Assembly (NCBI RefSeq): GCF_025263565.1
Contig: NZ_CP079865.1
Coordinates: 620,001-684,000 of the forward strand
Direction: 5' to 3'
Origin: Mycobacterium sp. SMC-8
GTDB taxonomy: Bacteria > Actinomycetota > Actinomycetes > Mycobacteriales > Mycobacteriaceae
Length of the DNA stretch: 64,000 nt
The notes under the pieces are model-generated. The model did no database searches. It worked only from the letters and a program-made list of their open reading frames with translations, and was not told the DNA's origin. The position numbers and the translations under genes were made by a program. Positions 10,324 to 19,129 of this stretch are shown piece by piece; positions within the stretch are counted from its first letter, which is position 1, and each line of letters opens with the position of its first letter.

Positions 10324-11445
10324 GTGCGCGACGTCCTCGACGAGTTGCTGACGATCTGGCGGTCCGGCGGGACGGCCGGTCTGGCCACGGTGGTGCGCAC
10401 CATCCGGTCGGCGCCCCGTCCGCCCGGCGCGGCAATGGTCGTCTCCCCCGACGGATCGGTGGCCGGATCGGTGTCCGGGGGTTGCGTAGAAGCCGCCGTG
10501 TACGACACCGCCAACGAGGTCGTCGCCAGCGGGACACCGCAGCTTCAGAGGTACGGCATCAGCGACGACGACGCGTTCTCCGTCGGCCTGACCTGTGGCG
10601 GCATCATCGACATCTTCACCGAACCGGTGTCGCGCCAGACGTTTCCGCAACTGCAGCAGGTGGCCGACGACATCGCCGCGCACCGCGCCGTGGCGGTGGC
10701 CACCGTGATCACACACCCCGATCCGCTGCGCGTCGGATTGCGGATGGTCGTGGGACCCGATGCACGGCACGGAACGCTCGGCTCCGCGCGCACGGACGAC
10801 GCGGTGGCCGACGACGCGCGGGGGCTGCTGCTGGCGGGCCGCTCGGCGACGCTGACCTACGGCGCGGACGGTGAGCGTCAGGAGTCGGGCATGGAGGTGT
10901 TCGTCTCCAGCCACGCCCCCCGTCCGAGGATGCTGGTGTTCGGCGCCATCGACTTCGCGTCCGCGCTTGCGACGCAGGCGGCCTTCCTGGGCTACCGGGT
11001 GACCGTGTGCGACGCCAGGCCGGTGTTCGCCACTACGGCACGGTTCCCCGCTGCCGAAGAGGTGGTGGTGGACTGGCCGGACCGTTACCTGCGCGCCCAG
11101 GCCGAAGGCGGCGAGATCGATTCCCGCACCGCGATCTGCGTGCTGACGCACGACCCGAAGTTCGACGTGCCCGTCCTGCAGGTGGCCCTGCGCCTGCCCG
11201 AGGTCGGCTACATCGGCGTGATGGGATCGCGTCGCACCCACGACGACCGGATGGGGAGGCTGCGTGAGGCGGGCCTGACCGACACGGAACTGGCCCGGCT
11301 GGCCAGCCCGATCGGCCTCGACCTGGGCGCCCGGACCCCGGAGGAGACCGCGGTGTCGATCGCCGCAGAGATCATCGCGAGGAGGTGGGGCGGGGAGGGC
11401 CGACCCCTGACCGAGACCCGGGGACGAATCCACCACCAGACCTGA
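10324..11445 (+). CDS. XdhC/CoxI family molybdenum hydroxylase maturation factor
   Basis: A 373-residue protein of the XdhC/CoxI family, which binds molybdenum cofactor and helps insert the sulfurated form into xanthine-dehydrogenase-type enzymes. The N-terminal domain shows MVVSPDGSVAGSVSGGCVE and LTCGGIIDIF, including the conserved Cys residues. The C-terminal half is a Rossmann-like XdhC_C domain (PRMLVFGAIDFASAL, then YIGVMGSRRTHDDR). The start is GTG. It precedes the four structural genes of a molybdenum hydroxylase by 118 bp in the same direction, so it is very likely their dedicated chaperone. Confidence 0.92.
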   Translation: MRDVLDELLTIWRSGGTAGLATVVRTIRSAPRPPGAAMVVSPDGSVAGSVSGGCVEAAVYDTANEVVASGTPQLQRYGISDDDAFSVGLTCGGIIDIFTEPVSRQTFPQLQQVADDIAAHRAVAVATVITHPDPLRVGLRMVVGPDARHGTLGSARTDDAVADDARGLLLAGRSATLTYGADGERQESGMEVFVSSHAPRPRMLVFGAIDFASALATQAAFLGYRVTVCDARPVFATTARFPAAEEVVVDWPDRYLRAQAEGGEIDSRTAICVLTHDPKFDVPVLQVALRLPEVGYIGVMGSRRTHDDRMGRLREAGLTDTELARLASPIGLDLGARTPEETAVSIAAEIIARRWGGEGRPLTETRGRIHHQT

Positions 11446-11563
11446 CGCAACCCCGCGATGCGGTGAGACAACGACCACCGCGGGCGGTGAGACAGTAGTG
11501 GTGGAAATGTCGCTCTCGGGTGCGATAACGTCACTCTTCACAGCCCGAGGAGTGTGATCCCTT

Positions 11564-13954
11564 GTGACCGACACCGCCGTCAACGCTGCCGACGCCGTCG
11601 CCCCGCGCTACGCCGGACAGCGCATCCCTCGCGTCGAGGACAGCCGCCTTCTCACCGGTCACGGCCGTTTCGTCGACGACATCAACCGCCCGGGCATGCT
11701 GCACGCGTGCTTCGTGCGCAGCCCGTTCGCGCGCGCGACCATCCGGGGCATCGATGCGTCCGCAGCGCTCGCCCTGCCCGGCGTGCACGCCGTGTTCACC
11801 GCGGCCGATCTCAACCCGGACGTCAAAGAGGCCTGGCACGCGGTCGCCGGCAAGGATGTGCCGGACACCCCGCGGCCGCCGTTGGCCGAGGGCGAGGCGA
11901 AGTTCGTCGGCGACCCGGTCGCACTCGTGGTCGCCGACAGTCGCTACCTCGCCGAGGACGCCGTCGACCTCGTCGAGGTCGACTACGAACCGCTGCCCGC
12001 GGTGGCCGATTTCCGGACCGCCGTCGGCGGCGCCGAGGCCGGGGTACCGGTGGTGCACGAGGCATATCCCGACAACGTCGCCGGCGGGATGGGCGGCATG
12101 CCGCCGGATGAGGAATTGTTCGCTTCGGCGCCCCATGTCGTCTCCGAGCACATCTACCAGCAGATGTACGTACCCGTGCCGATGGAGACCCGCGGCATGG
12201 TCGTGGAGTGGACCGCGGCGACCGACGAACTCACCGTGTGGGCGTCGACGCAGACACCGCACGAGCTGCGCGCATTCGCCGCGCGGCTGCTGGGCATCCC
12301 GGCCCAGGGGGTGCGGGTCATCATGCGCGACACCGGCGGTGCGTTCGGGCAGAAGGTCGTCCCGATGCGCGAGGACATGTGCATCCTGCTCGCGGCACGG
12401 AAAGTGGCTGCCGCGACGTCGAACGCGCAATCGGGCGTAGTGCTGAAGTGGATCGAGGACCGCCGCGAGAACCTGATGTCGGCCGGGCAGTCCCGCCACG
12501 TCGACGGCACGGTGCGGATGGCGTTCGACGACGACGGCAAGATCCTGGCCGCCGACATCGACTTCATTCAGGACGTCGGGTCCTACCCCACGCCGTATCC
12601 GGTGCTGACCACCGCCGCGATCGGCATGTTCTTCCCCGGCCCGTACCGGGTGCCCAAAGCCAGCTTCAACTACAAGACCGTGTTCTCCAACACGCCCGGA
12701 CTGCACGCCTACCGCGGCCCCTGGCAATACGAAACCCTCACGCGGGAAATACTTCTCGACTGCGCGGCTCGCAGGATGGGAATGGATCCGGTCGAGTTGC
12801 GCCGGATCAACATCCTGCGCGGCGACGAGATGCCGTTCTTCAATCCCAACGGCATGCCCTACGACAACTGCGCGCCCGCAGACACATTCGAGCAGGCCGT
12901 CAAGATCCTCGACCACGAGGGCTTTCGCAAGGAGCAGGCCGAGGCGCTGGCCGAGGGGCGCTACATCGGGCTCGGGTTCTCCGCCTACATAGAGCCGACC
13001 GGCGCGGCGACCGGAAACCTCGCGACCGAGGGCGCCACGGTGCGGATGGAGTCCACCGGCAAGATCAACGTCTACGTCAACGGCGGGTCCGCAGGTAACA
13101 GTATCGAGACCACTGTGGTGCAGCTGACCGCGGATGCGTTGGGCGCCAACATCGAAGATGTCGCCACGATCCAGGGTGACACCGCGGTGACACCCTATGG
13201 AGCGGGCACCCAGGGCAGCCGCAGCGGGCCGATGACCGCGGGCGCGGTCAACGAGGCCGGCTCCATCCTGCGCGGGCAGATCCTCGCGATCGCCGCGCAG
13301 ATGCTCGGAGTCGAGGAGTCCGAGGTCGTGCTCGCGAACTCGAAGGCCACCGTGCGCAACGACCCCGACAAGGGCGTCAGCTTCGCCGACATCGCCTACC
13401 GCTCCTATTACGACCCCGCCCAGCTCGGCGGTGTCCCGCCGACCCTGGAGGCCACCGCACGGTTCAACTCACAGGCGATGATCCACTGGGCCAACGCGAC
13501 TCACGTGTGCACCTGCGAGGTGGACATCGAGACCGGTCAGGTCACACTGACCCGCTACATCGTCAGCGAGGACGTCGGCCCGATGATCAACCCGAACGTG
13601 GTCGAAGGCCAGGTCGCCGGCGGCACTGTGCAGGGCATCGGCGGGGCGCTGCTGGAGAAGCTCGCCTACGACGAAGCCGGCAATCCGATCGCGTCGACAT
13701 TCGTCGACTACCTGCTACCCACGGCTACCGAGGTGCCGCCGATCGAATTCGGCCACGTCGAGATCCCCGGACCCGGAGTGGGCGGATACAAGGGTGCCGG
13801 TGAGGGCGGGGCGATCGGCTCACCGCCGGCGGTCATCAACGCGATCAACGACGCGCTGGCCCCGCTCGGTGTCACCCTGACCCAGTTACCCGCAACACCG
13901 GCCACGATCGTCGAGCTCATCGAGCGCGCAGGACTAGCAGGAAAGGACCACTGA
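11564..13954 (+). CDS. Molybdenum hydroxylase large subunit (CoxL/XdhB-like)
   Basis: Molybdopterin-binding catalytic subunit, 796 residues, full length for the xanthine dehydrogenase/CO dehydrogenase family. It shows the N-terminal hammerhead domain (LLTGHGRFVDDI), GGAFGQKVVPM, and the C-terminal GAGEGGAIGSPPA with the catalytic-base Glu747. The active-site loop reads AYRGPW (residues 382-387). It lacks the Cys of form I CO dehydrogenase (AYRCSFR) and also differs from the form II pattern AYRGAGR, so CO oxidation is unlikely and the substrate is unknown. Start GTG 11564 follows GAGGAG. First structural gene of the operon. Confidence 0.93.
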   Translation: MTDTAVNAADAVAPRYAGQRIPRVEDSRLLTGHGRFVDDINRPGMLHACFVRSPFARATIRGIDASAALALPGVHAVFTAADLNPDVKEAWHAVAGKDVPDTPRPPLAEGEAKFVGDPVALVVADSRYLAEDAVDLVEVDYEPLPAVADFRTAVGGAEAGVPVVHEAYPDNVAGGMGGMPPDEELFASAPHVVSEHIYQQMYVPVPMETRGMVVEWTAATDELTVWASTQTPHELRAFAARLLGIPAQGVRVIMRDTGGAFGQKVVPMREDMCILLAARKVAAATSNAQSGVVLKWIEDRRENLMSAGQSRHVDGTVRMAFDDDGKILAADIDFIQDVGSYPTPYPVLTTAAIGMFFPGPYRVPKASFNYKTVFSNTPGLHAYRGPWQYETLTREILLDCAARRMGMDPVELRRINILRGDEMPFFNPNGMPYDNCAPADTFEQAVKILDHEGFRKEQAEALAEGRYIGLGFSAYIEPTGAATGNLATEGATVRMESTGKINVYVNGGSAGNSIETTVVQLTADALGANIEDVATIQGDTAVTPYGAGTQGSRSGPMTAGAVNEAGSILRGQILAIAAQMLGVEESEVVLANSKATVRNDPDKGVSFADIAYRSYYDPAQLGGVPPTLEATARFNSQAMIHWANATHVCTCEVDIETGQVTLTRYIVSEDVGPMINPNVVEGQVAGGTVQGIGGALLEKLAYDEAGNPIASTFVDYLLPTATEVPPIEFGHVEIPGPGVGGYKGAGEGGAIGSPPAVINAINDALAPLGVTLTQLPATPATIVELIERAGLAGKDH

Positions 13955-13956
13955 CG

Positions 13957-14646
13957 GTGGAACTGAACAACGAATTCCGGGTGGCGGTCCCGCCCACCGA
14001 GGTCTGGGACGTCTTCACCGACGTCGAGCGCGTCGCCCCCTGCCTTCCCGGCGCCACACTGCTGTCCGTCGACGGTGACACCTTCCACGGCGCCGTGAAG
14101 GTCAAGGTGGGTCCGATCACCGTGTCCTACAAGGGCATCGCGTCCTATCAGGAGAAGGACGCTTCGGCACGGCGGATCGTGCTGCGCGCAGAGGGCAAGG
14201 AGACCCGCGGCAGCGGGACCGCGGCGGCCACCGTCACCGCACAGCTCAAGGACGAGGGCGAGTCGACCTATGTCGGCATCACCACCGACTTGGCGATCTC
14301 CGGCAAGGCCGCGCAGTTCGGCCGAGGGGTACTGGCCGACGTGTCCGGCAACCTGATCGCGCAGTTCGCCCGCAGTCTGGAAGCCGAACTGCTCGGCGAT
14401 TCCCCGGCCACCGCAACGACGGCGCCGACCTCCGAGGCGGCGGCGGCCCAGCCGGCCGGTGATTCCGTCGACCTGCTGAAGGTCGTCGCGGTGCCGATGG
14501 CCAAGCGGTTCGCCCCGGTGATCGCCGCGGCCGCGGCCGCGGGCGCGCTCGGCTTCCTGCTCGGGCGGCGCAAGCGCTCCGCACCTGCCGCGGCCGTGCT
14601 CGCCGACGATCTACAGGCCCTGTTGGCCCGGTTGCTGTCCTCATGA
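13957..14646 (+). CDS. CoxG-like SRPBCC protein with C-terminal membrane anchor
   Basis: A 229-residue protein of the CoxG/SRPBCC superfamily, which in CO dehydrogenase systems recruits the enzyme to the membrane. The START-like domain spans about 1-150 (FRVAVPPTEVWDVFTDVERV, CLPGATL). The C-terminus has a small hydrophobic segment, VIAAAAAAGALGFLLGRRKR, with basic stop-transfer residues, consistent with a membrane anchor. It follows the large subunit after 2 bp and overlaps the FAD subunit by ATGA. Confidence 0.9.
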   Translation: MELNNEFRVAVPPTEVWDVFTDVERVAPCLPGATLLSVDGDTFHGAVKVKVGPITVSYKGIASYQEKDASARRIVLRAEGKETRGSGTAAATVTAQLKDEGESTYVGITTDLAISGKAAQFGRGVLADVSGNLIAQFARSLEAELLGDSPATATTAPTSEAAAAQPAGDSVDLLKVVAVPMAKRFAPVIAAAAAAGALGFLLGRRKRSAPAAAVLADDLQALLARLLSS

Positions 14647-15536
14647 AGGCTGCTCCCTTCGCCTACCACCGCCCCGACACGGTCGCGGACGCGGTGTCGC
14701 TGCTCGGTGAATTCGGCGACGACGCGAAGATCCTCGCCGGTGGACAGAGCCTGGTGCCGATGCTGGCGATGAGGCTGACGCACTTCGAGAACCTGATCGA
14801 CATCTCCCGGATCGATGATCTGCGCGACATCGAGTTGCGCGGCGACACGGTCCGGATCGGAGCCGGCACCCCGCACGCCCTGGTCGGTATAGATGACGAA
14901 GTGGCGGAATCGGTTCCGCTGCTGACCCTGTCCACCCCGCACATCGGGCACTTCCAGATCCGCACCCGCGGCACGTTGGGCGGCGCCATCGCCCACGCCG
15001 ACCCGGCGGCCGAGTACGCGGCGGTCGCACTGGCACTGGACGCCGAGATCGAGGCCACCTCCGCGAGCGGGACGCGACCGATCCCGGCGGCCGAGTTCTT
15101 CACCGGCCTGTGGGAGACCGCGCTGGCCTCCGACGAGATCTTGACCGCGGTGACCTTCCCGGTGTGGTCGCGACGATGCGGCTTCGCCGTTCAGGAATTC
15201 GCCCGGCGTCACGGCGATTTCGCGATCGCCGGCGCGACGGTGGCCGTCGAGCTCGACGATCACGGCACGGTGTCCCGCTGCGGGATCGGGCTGCTGGGGC
15301 TCGGGTCCACCCCCGAGCGCGGCACCCCGGCCGAACAGGCCGTCGTCGGACGACCCGTCAGCGACATCGCCGCCGAGGAGTTCGGCCGGCTGGCCGTCTC
15401 CGCGCTCGACGATGTTCCGTCCGACCTGCAGGGCACCGCGGCGTACCGCACCAAGGTCGGCGCCACGATGGCCGCGCGGGCATGGTCACAGGCAACCACT
15501 GCCGCTCTTGAAACGACGGAGGCCCTCAATGCATGA
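14643..15536 (+). CDS. Molybdenum hydroxylase FAD subunit (CoxM-like)
   Basis: Medium subunit, 297 residues, of the FAD_binding_5 family, which passes electrons from the iron-sulfur centres to FAD. Typical FAD motifs are LAGGQSLVPMLAMRL near residue 30 and TRGTLGGAIAHADPAAE near residue 105, with a C-terminal CO_deh_flav_C domain. It overlaps the CoxG gene by 4 bp and the 2Fe-2S subunit gene by 8 bp, indicating translational coupling. Confidence 0.94.
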   Translation: MKAAPFAYHRPDTVADAVSLLGEFGDDAKILAGGQSLVPMLAMRLTHFENLIDISRIDDLRDIELRGDTVRIGAGTPHALVGIDDEVAESVPLLTLSTPHIGHFQIRTRGTLGGAIAHADPAAEYAAVALALDAEIEATSASGTRPIPAAEFFTGLWETALASDEILTAVTFPVWSRRCGFAVQEFARRHGDFAIAGATVAVELDDHGTVSRCGIGLLGLGSTPERGTPAEQAVVGRPVSDIAAEEFGRLAVSALDDVPSDLQGTAAYRTKVGATMAARAWSQATTAALETTEALNA

Positions 15537-16002
15537 ACATCCCGTCGAGGTGTCGGTCAACGGCCGCCGCTACGCAGGGACCGTCGAGCCACGTCTGACA
15601 TTGGCCGACTACCTGCGGGAGAACTGCGGGCTGACGGGCACGCACCTGGGCTGCGAACACGGTGCCTGCGGCGCGTGCACCGTGCTGCTCGACGGCCAGG
15701 CGGTCCGGTCGTGTCTGATCTTCGCGGTGCAGGTCGACGGCCAGGAGGTCACCACGGTCGAGGGCATCGCCGGCAAGGACGGTGAACTCTCGCCGGTGCA
15801 GGCCGCGATGCGCGAGTGCCACGGACTGCAATGCGGCTTCTGCACCCCGGGATTCGTCACCAGCATTACCGCGCTGCTGAGGGACAACCCCAGCCCCACC
15901 GACGAGGAGATCCGTGAGGGCCTGTCCGGCAACTTCTGCCGGTGCACGGGCTATCAGGGCATCGTCAACGCGGTCAAGCGCGCGGCCGAAACCACCAGCT
16001 GA
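15529..16002 (+). CDS. Molybdenum hydroxylase 2Fe-2S subunit (CoxS-like)
   Basis: Small subunit, 157 residues, with two [2Fe-2S] clusters. The N-terminal plant-type ferredoxin domain has Cys42, Cys47, Cys50 and Cys62 (CEHGACGAC, RSC). The C-terminal helical domain has Cys102, Cys105, Cys137 and Cys139 (CGFCTPGF, CRCTGY). All eight ligands are present. ATG 15529 is chosen because it gives the standard short N-terminus; the longer upstream frame is Arg-rich and overlaps coxM. Last gene of the operon. Confidence 0.95.
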   Translation: MHEHPVEVSVNGRRYAGTVEPRLTLADYLRENCGLTGTHLGCEHGACGACTVLLDGQAVRSCLIFAVQVDGQEVTTVEGIAGKDGELSPVQAAMRECHGLQCGFCTPGFVTSITALLRDNPSPTDEEIREGLSGNFCRCTGYQGIVNAVKRAAETTS

Positions 16003-16061
16003 CGCCCTGCCTCGCCTCCGCGGCCGCACCGGAGCACGGCGTTTCCCGGCGACCCAGCCCA

Positions 16062-16122
16062 CCGAGATCGCACGTAGCGCGCGTCAATACGCGAAACTGG
16101 CGCGTGGAATGCACGTTCGGCG
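16062..16122. repeat. Diverged copy of the intergenic inverted repeat
   Basis: The right half (16101-16122) is CGCGTGGAATGCACG then TTCGGCG, matching the perfect copies at 9590, 17070 and 58639 except for about three bases. The left half (16062-16083) keeps only part of the arm. It lies between coxS and the next gene, which run in the same direction, so it may be a decayed or weaker terminator. Confidence 0.6.
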
Positions 16123-16134
16123 AAGGGGTTGGGC

Positions 16135-17025
16135 ATGAGGATCGGGTTCGTCGGGCTGGGCAACATGGGCTCAGCCATGGCCGCCAATCTGTTGGCGGCG
16201 GGGCACGAGGTCCTCGCCTACAACCGCTCGCCCGAGAAGGCCGCCGCTCTCGCCGAGCGTGGCGCCACGCCGGTGCCGACGGTCGCGGCCGCATGCGACG
16301 CCGAGGTCGTGATCTCGATGCTGGCCGACGACACCGCCCTCGAAACAGTCGCGTTCGGCGACGGCGGCATTCTCGCGTCGCTTCCCGCCGGCGCGGTCCA
16401 CGTGTCCTCCAGCACCATCAGCGTCGCCCTGGCCGACCGGCTGACCGCCGCGCACGCCGACGCCGGGCAGGTGTTCGTGTCGGCACCGGTATTCGGCAGG
16501 CCGGAGGCCGCCGCCGCGGCCAAGCTGTTCGTCGTGGCCGCGGGTTCGGCGGATGCCGTGCAGTCTCTGCAGCCGGTGTTCGACGCGATCGGCCAGCGCT
16601 CGTTCGTCGTGTCCGACGACCCGAAGGTCGCCAACCTGGTGAAGCTGTCGGGCAACTTTCTGATCGCCTCGGTCATCGAATCGCTCGGTGAGGCGATGGC
16701 GTTGGTGGACAAGGCCGGCGTCGACAAGCAGCAGTACCTCGAGCTGCTGACATCAACGCTGTTCACCGCGCCTGCCTACCAGACCTACGGCGGGCTGCTG
16801 GCGCGCGAGGAGTTCGAGCCCGCCGGATTCGCCGCGCATCTCGGTCTCAAGGACATCCGTCTGGTGCTGGCCGCCGGCGAAGAACTTCAGGTGCCGCTGC
16901 CGGTCGCCAGCCTGATCCGCGACCGGTTCCTGACGCTGCTCGCCGGCGGCGGCCGCGACCTCGACTGGTCCGCGTTGGGCGCGCTGGCCGCCTGGGAGGC
17001 CGGCGGCAGAAAACCCGGTGCCTGA
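16135..17025 (+). CDS. NAD(P)-binding beta-hydroxyacid dehydrogenase family protein
   Basis: A 296-residue member of the 3-hydroxyisobutyrate/6-phosphogluconate dehydrogenase-like family. It has the Rossmann motif GFVGLGNMGSAMAANLL at the N-terminus, an NR(S) dinucleotide phosphate-type motif after beta-2, and the catalytic Lys segment VKLSGNFLIAS (the family has GxxGxGxxxKxxxN). ATG 16135 is preferred over TTG 16129 because AAGGGG lies about 8 nt upstream and it gives M-R-I-G-F-V. The substrate is unknown. It is convergent with the SDR gene across a long inverted repeat. Confidence 0.88.
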   Translation: MRIGFVGLGNMGSAMAANLLAAGHEVLAYNRSPEKAAALAERGATPVPTVAAACDAEVVISMLADDTALETVAFGDGGILASLPAGAVHVSSSTISVALADRLTAAHADAGQVFVSAPVFGRPEAAAAAKLFVVAAGSADAVQSLQPVFDAIGQRSFVVSDDPKVANLVKLSGNFLIASVIESLGEAMALVDKAGVDKQQYLELLTSTLFTAPAYQTYGGLLAREEFEPAGFAAHLGLKDIRLVLAAGEELQVPLPVASLIRDRFLTLLAGGGRDLDWSALGALAAWEAGGRKPGA

Positions 17026-17028
17026 CCT

Positions 17029-17091
17029 CGCCGAAATCGCATTCCACGCGGCCGCGGGCGCCCGCAGCGCGCGTGGAATGCGATTTCGGCG
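17029..17091. terminator. Long perfect inverted repeat between convergent genes (copy 2)
   Basis: Arms 17029-17050 and 17070-17091 are 22 bp and perfect, with a 19-nt loop. Arm sequence is the same as copy 1 (core CCGAAATCGCATTCCACGCG). It starts 4 bp after the dehydrogenase stop and ends directly at the stop of the opposing SDR gene. Probable bidirectional terminator without a U-run. Confidence 0.9.
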
Positions 17092-17934
17092 CTAGCTGGA
17101 GACGACCCCGCGCAGCCCGTCGGCGCCGAAGATCGGCTCGAGCATGCTGGACAGGTCGGGGCCCCGGCGCAAGCCGTGCCCGCCGTCGACATTGATGACC
17201 TGCCCGGTGATGAAGCTGGCCGCGTCGCTGAGCAGGAACACCGCCAGGTTGGCGATGTCCTCGACCTCGCCGACGCGGGGCAGCGGCGTGCAGGCCCGGT
17301 AGTCCTCGCTGATGGCCGGCGACTCCATGATCGGGGCGACCATGTCGGTGCGCGTCAGCCCCGGGCGGATGCCGTTGACCCGGACCGAGGACGGGCCGAG
17401 TTCGTCGGCGGCCACCATCATCAGATGGTCGAGCGCGGCCTTGCTCGGCCCGTAGGCGCCGAACCAGCGGTGGGTGTTGCTCGAGGCGATCGACGAGATA
17501 CCGATGAACGCTCCCCCACCGCCGCGCACCATCTCCCGGGCGCTGTGCTTGAGCACGTACATGGTGCCGTTGACGTTCAGGTCGACGGTGTTCCGCCACG
17601 CGGCGGAGTCGATCTGGGTGAGCGGTCCGATGGTCTCCGAACCGCCTGCGCTGTGCACGACACCGTCGAGCCGGCCGCGCCACGCGGTCGCCGCCTCCAC
17701 CAGCCGCTCCGCGTCGTCCTCGTCGGTCACGTCGGCCGGCTGGTAGTTCACCTCACCCGCGCCGTCGCCGGCGGTCGCCCTGAGTTCCTCGGCGGCGGCC
17801 GCGAGCTTGTCGGCGTTCCGCCCGGCCAGCATCACGTTGCCCCCAGAGGCGACCACGGCGGCTGCCACGCCCTTGCCGATCCCGCTGCCACCGCCCGTGA
17901 TCAGGTACGTGCGTTCTGACAGCGACAGCAACAT
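17092..17934 (-). CDS. Short-chain dehydrogenase/reductase with upstream KstR-like box
   Basis: Classical SDR of 280 residues. It has the nucleotide motif TGGGSGIGKG, NAG-like HSAGG, the catalytic Ser of ISSIASS, and YGPSK for the Tyr/Lys pair. The ending reads ITGQVINVDGGHGLRRG. The start ATG 17934 follows GGAGGG. A 14-bp KstR-type operator lies 33 bp upstream, between this gene and the crotonase gene, suggesting a role in sterol or related lipid catabolism. The substrate is unknown. Confidence 0.9.
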   Translation of the reverse strand: MLLSLSERTYLITGGGSGIGKGVAAAVVASGGNVMLAGRNADKLAAAAEELRATAGDGAGEVNYQPADVTDEDDAERLVEAATAWRGRLDGVVHSAGGSETIGPLTQIDSAAWRNTVDLNVNGTMYVLKHSAREMVRGGGGAFIGISSIASSNTHRWFGAYGPSKAALDHLMMVAADELGPSSVRVNGIRPGLTRTDMVAPIMESPAISEDYRACTPLPRVGEVEDIANLAVFLLSDAASFITGQVINVDGGHGLRRGPDLSSMLEPIFGADGLRGVVSS

Positions 17935-17966
17935 GGGAAGTCCCTCCGACGGGTAGTCAGGCTAAC

Positions 17967-17980
17967 TAGAACAGGTTCCA
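17967..17980. promoter_or_regulatory. KstR-type operator upstream of SDR
   Basis: TAGAACAGGTTCCA fits the KstR consensus TNNAACNNGTTNNA at every fixed position. It lies between the crotonase stop (17989) and the SDR start (17934), so it would control the SDR gene alone. It is about 15 kb from the main sterol-locus boxes. Confidence 0.75.
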
Positions 17981-17988
17981 GTTATACG

Positions 17989-18894
17989 TCACGGCTCGTC
18001 GCGGCGGGACAGCTTTGGCGCACCCAGGGTGCGCCAGTCCGGCACATCCGGCGGCAGGCCGACCGGGAACCGGTTCTCGTTGTGAGCCGCCCAGTGCGCG
18101 TGCCCGAGTTCGTGGATGTGGAACGCGTGCCGCAGCGCCTCGGCGAAGCCCATCGCGTCGCTGGCCGCATTGACCGAATCCTTGACCAACAGCGCGGCCA
18201 TCGTAGGCCGCTCGGCGATCCGCCGCGCGAACTCCAGCGTCTTGTCCTCGAGCTCGGCGCGCGGGAACACCTTCGACACCATGCCGAGCCGGTGTGCCTC
18301 GTCGGCGTCGATCGCATCGCCGGTGAGCAGCAGCTCCTTGGCTTTGCGCGGGCCGAACTCCCACGGGTGGGCGTAGTACTCCACGCCCGGCATCCCCATC
18401 CGCACGGCGACCACGTCGCTGAACTTGGCGTCGTCGGACGCGACGATCAAATCGCACGCCCAGATCAGCATCAGCGCCGCCGAAATCGCGTTTCCCTGCA
18501 CCTGCGCGATGGTGATCTTGCGCAGGTCGCGCCAGCGGCTGGTGTTGTTGAAGAAGTAGTGCCACTCCTGCAGGTACGTCCGCTCGATCACGGCGTCGCG
18601 GGTGGCGCCGTTGCAGGTGAACGTCGGGTGCTGGTCCGGGCCGGGGGCCCGCTCGGCCAGCGCCTCCTCCGAGCCCAGGTCGTGCCCGGCCGAGAAGTTC
18701 TTGCCCCGCGCGGCCAGGATGACCACCCGGACGTTGTCGTCGGCCTCGGCCCGCCCGAACGCCTCGTCCAGTTGCACCAGCAGCGTGCGGGACTGTGCGT
18801 TCTGCGCCTCGGGGCGGTTCAGCCAGATCCGCGCGATGCGACCCTCGTCGAGGGTCTCGTATGTCACCTGCTCAGGGTTCGCCACGCGATACAC
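17989..18894 (-). CDS. Enoyl-CoA hydratase/isomerase (crotonase) family protein
   Basis: A 301-residue crotonase-fold protein. The oxyanion-hole segments are GKNFSAGHDLG and QGNAISAALMLIWACDLIVA. An insert around residues 75-115 (ERAPGPDQHPTFTCNGATRD) and Trp-rich YLQEWHYFFNNTSRW are unusual for short fatty acyl-CoA hydratases. The start is GTG at 18894, with GTG 18885 possible. It lies upstream of the KstR-box SDR on the same strand but has its own promoter region. The substrate is not predictable. Confidence 0.88.
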   Translation of the reverse strand: MYRVANPEQVTYETLDEGRIARIWLNRPEAQNAQSRTLLVQLDEAFGRAEADDNVRVVILAARGKNFSAGHDLGSEEALAERAPGPDQHPTFTCNGATRDAVIERTYLQEWHYFFNNTSRWRDLRKITIAQVQGNAISAALMLIWACDLIVASDDAKFSDVVAVRMGMPGVEYYAHPWEFGPRKAKELLLTGDAIDADEAHRLGMVSKVFPRAELEDKTLEFARRIAERPTMAALLVKDSVNAASDAMGFAEALRHAFHIHELGHAHWAAHNENRFPVGLPPDVPDWRTLGAPKLSRRDEP

Positions 18895-18964
18895 ATTACG
18901 GCGGAAGTGTCACGTCCGAGTACAGCACCCCGGAACAGTCCCGGTAGTTGGCTAGAGTTGATCC

Positions 18965-19129
18965 ATGCCTGCGAAATCTGATCCCGCCGAGATCGGCGAC
19001 GTCGAGCCTATCGCTGACAGCACCGAGCGCCAGGCGCGTCGCGTCGTGGCCGCCTACGCCACCGACGCCGACGAGTGCCGCGTCTTCCTGTCGATGCTGG
19101 GTATCGGACCGGCGAAGCTCGACGCCTAA
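18965..19129 (+). CDS. Rv3489-like 54-residue protein
   Basis: A 54-codon gene translating to [10 protein letters not shown] and ending G-P-A-K-L-D-A. The length and position directly before otsA match Rv3489 in M. tuberculosis. Its TAA stop (19127-19129) overlaps the otsA ATG by one base, so the two are translationally coupled. The protein is acidic, soluble and has one Cys in [13 protein letters not shown]. Function is unknown; a link to trehalose synthesis is suggested only by coupling. Confidence 0.85.
   Translation: MPAKSDPAEIGDVEPIADSTERQARRVVAAYATDADECRVFLSMLGIGPAKLDA

Noticed and set aside
11564..13954. Calling the molybdenum enzyme a CO dehydrogenase
   Set aside because: The active-site loop lacks the Cys that defines form I CO dehydrogenase.
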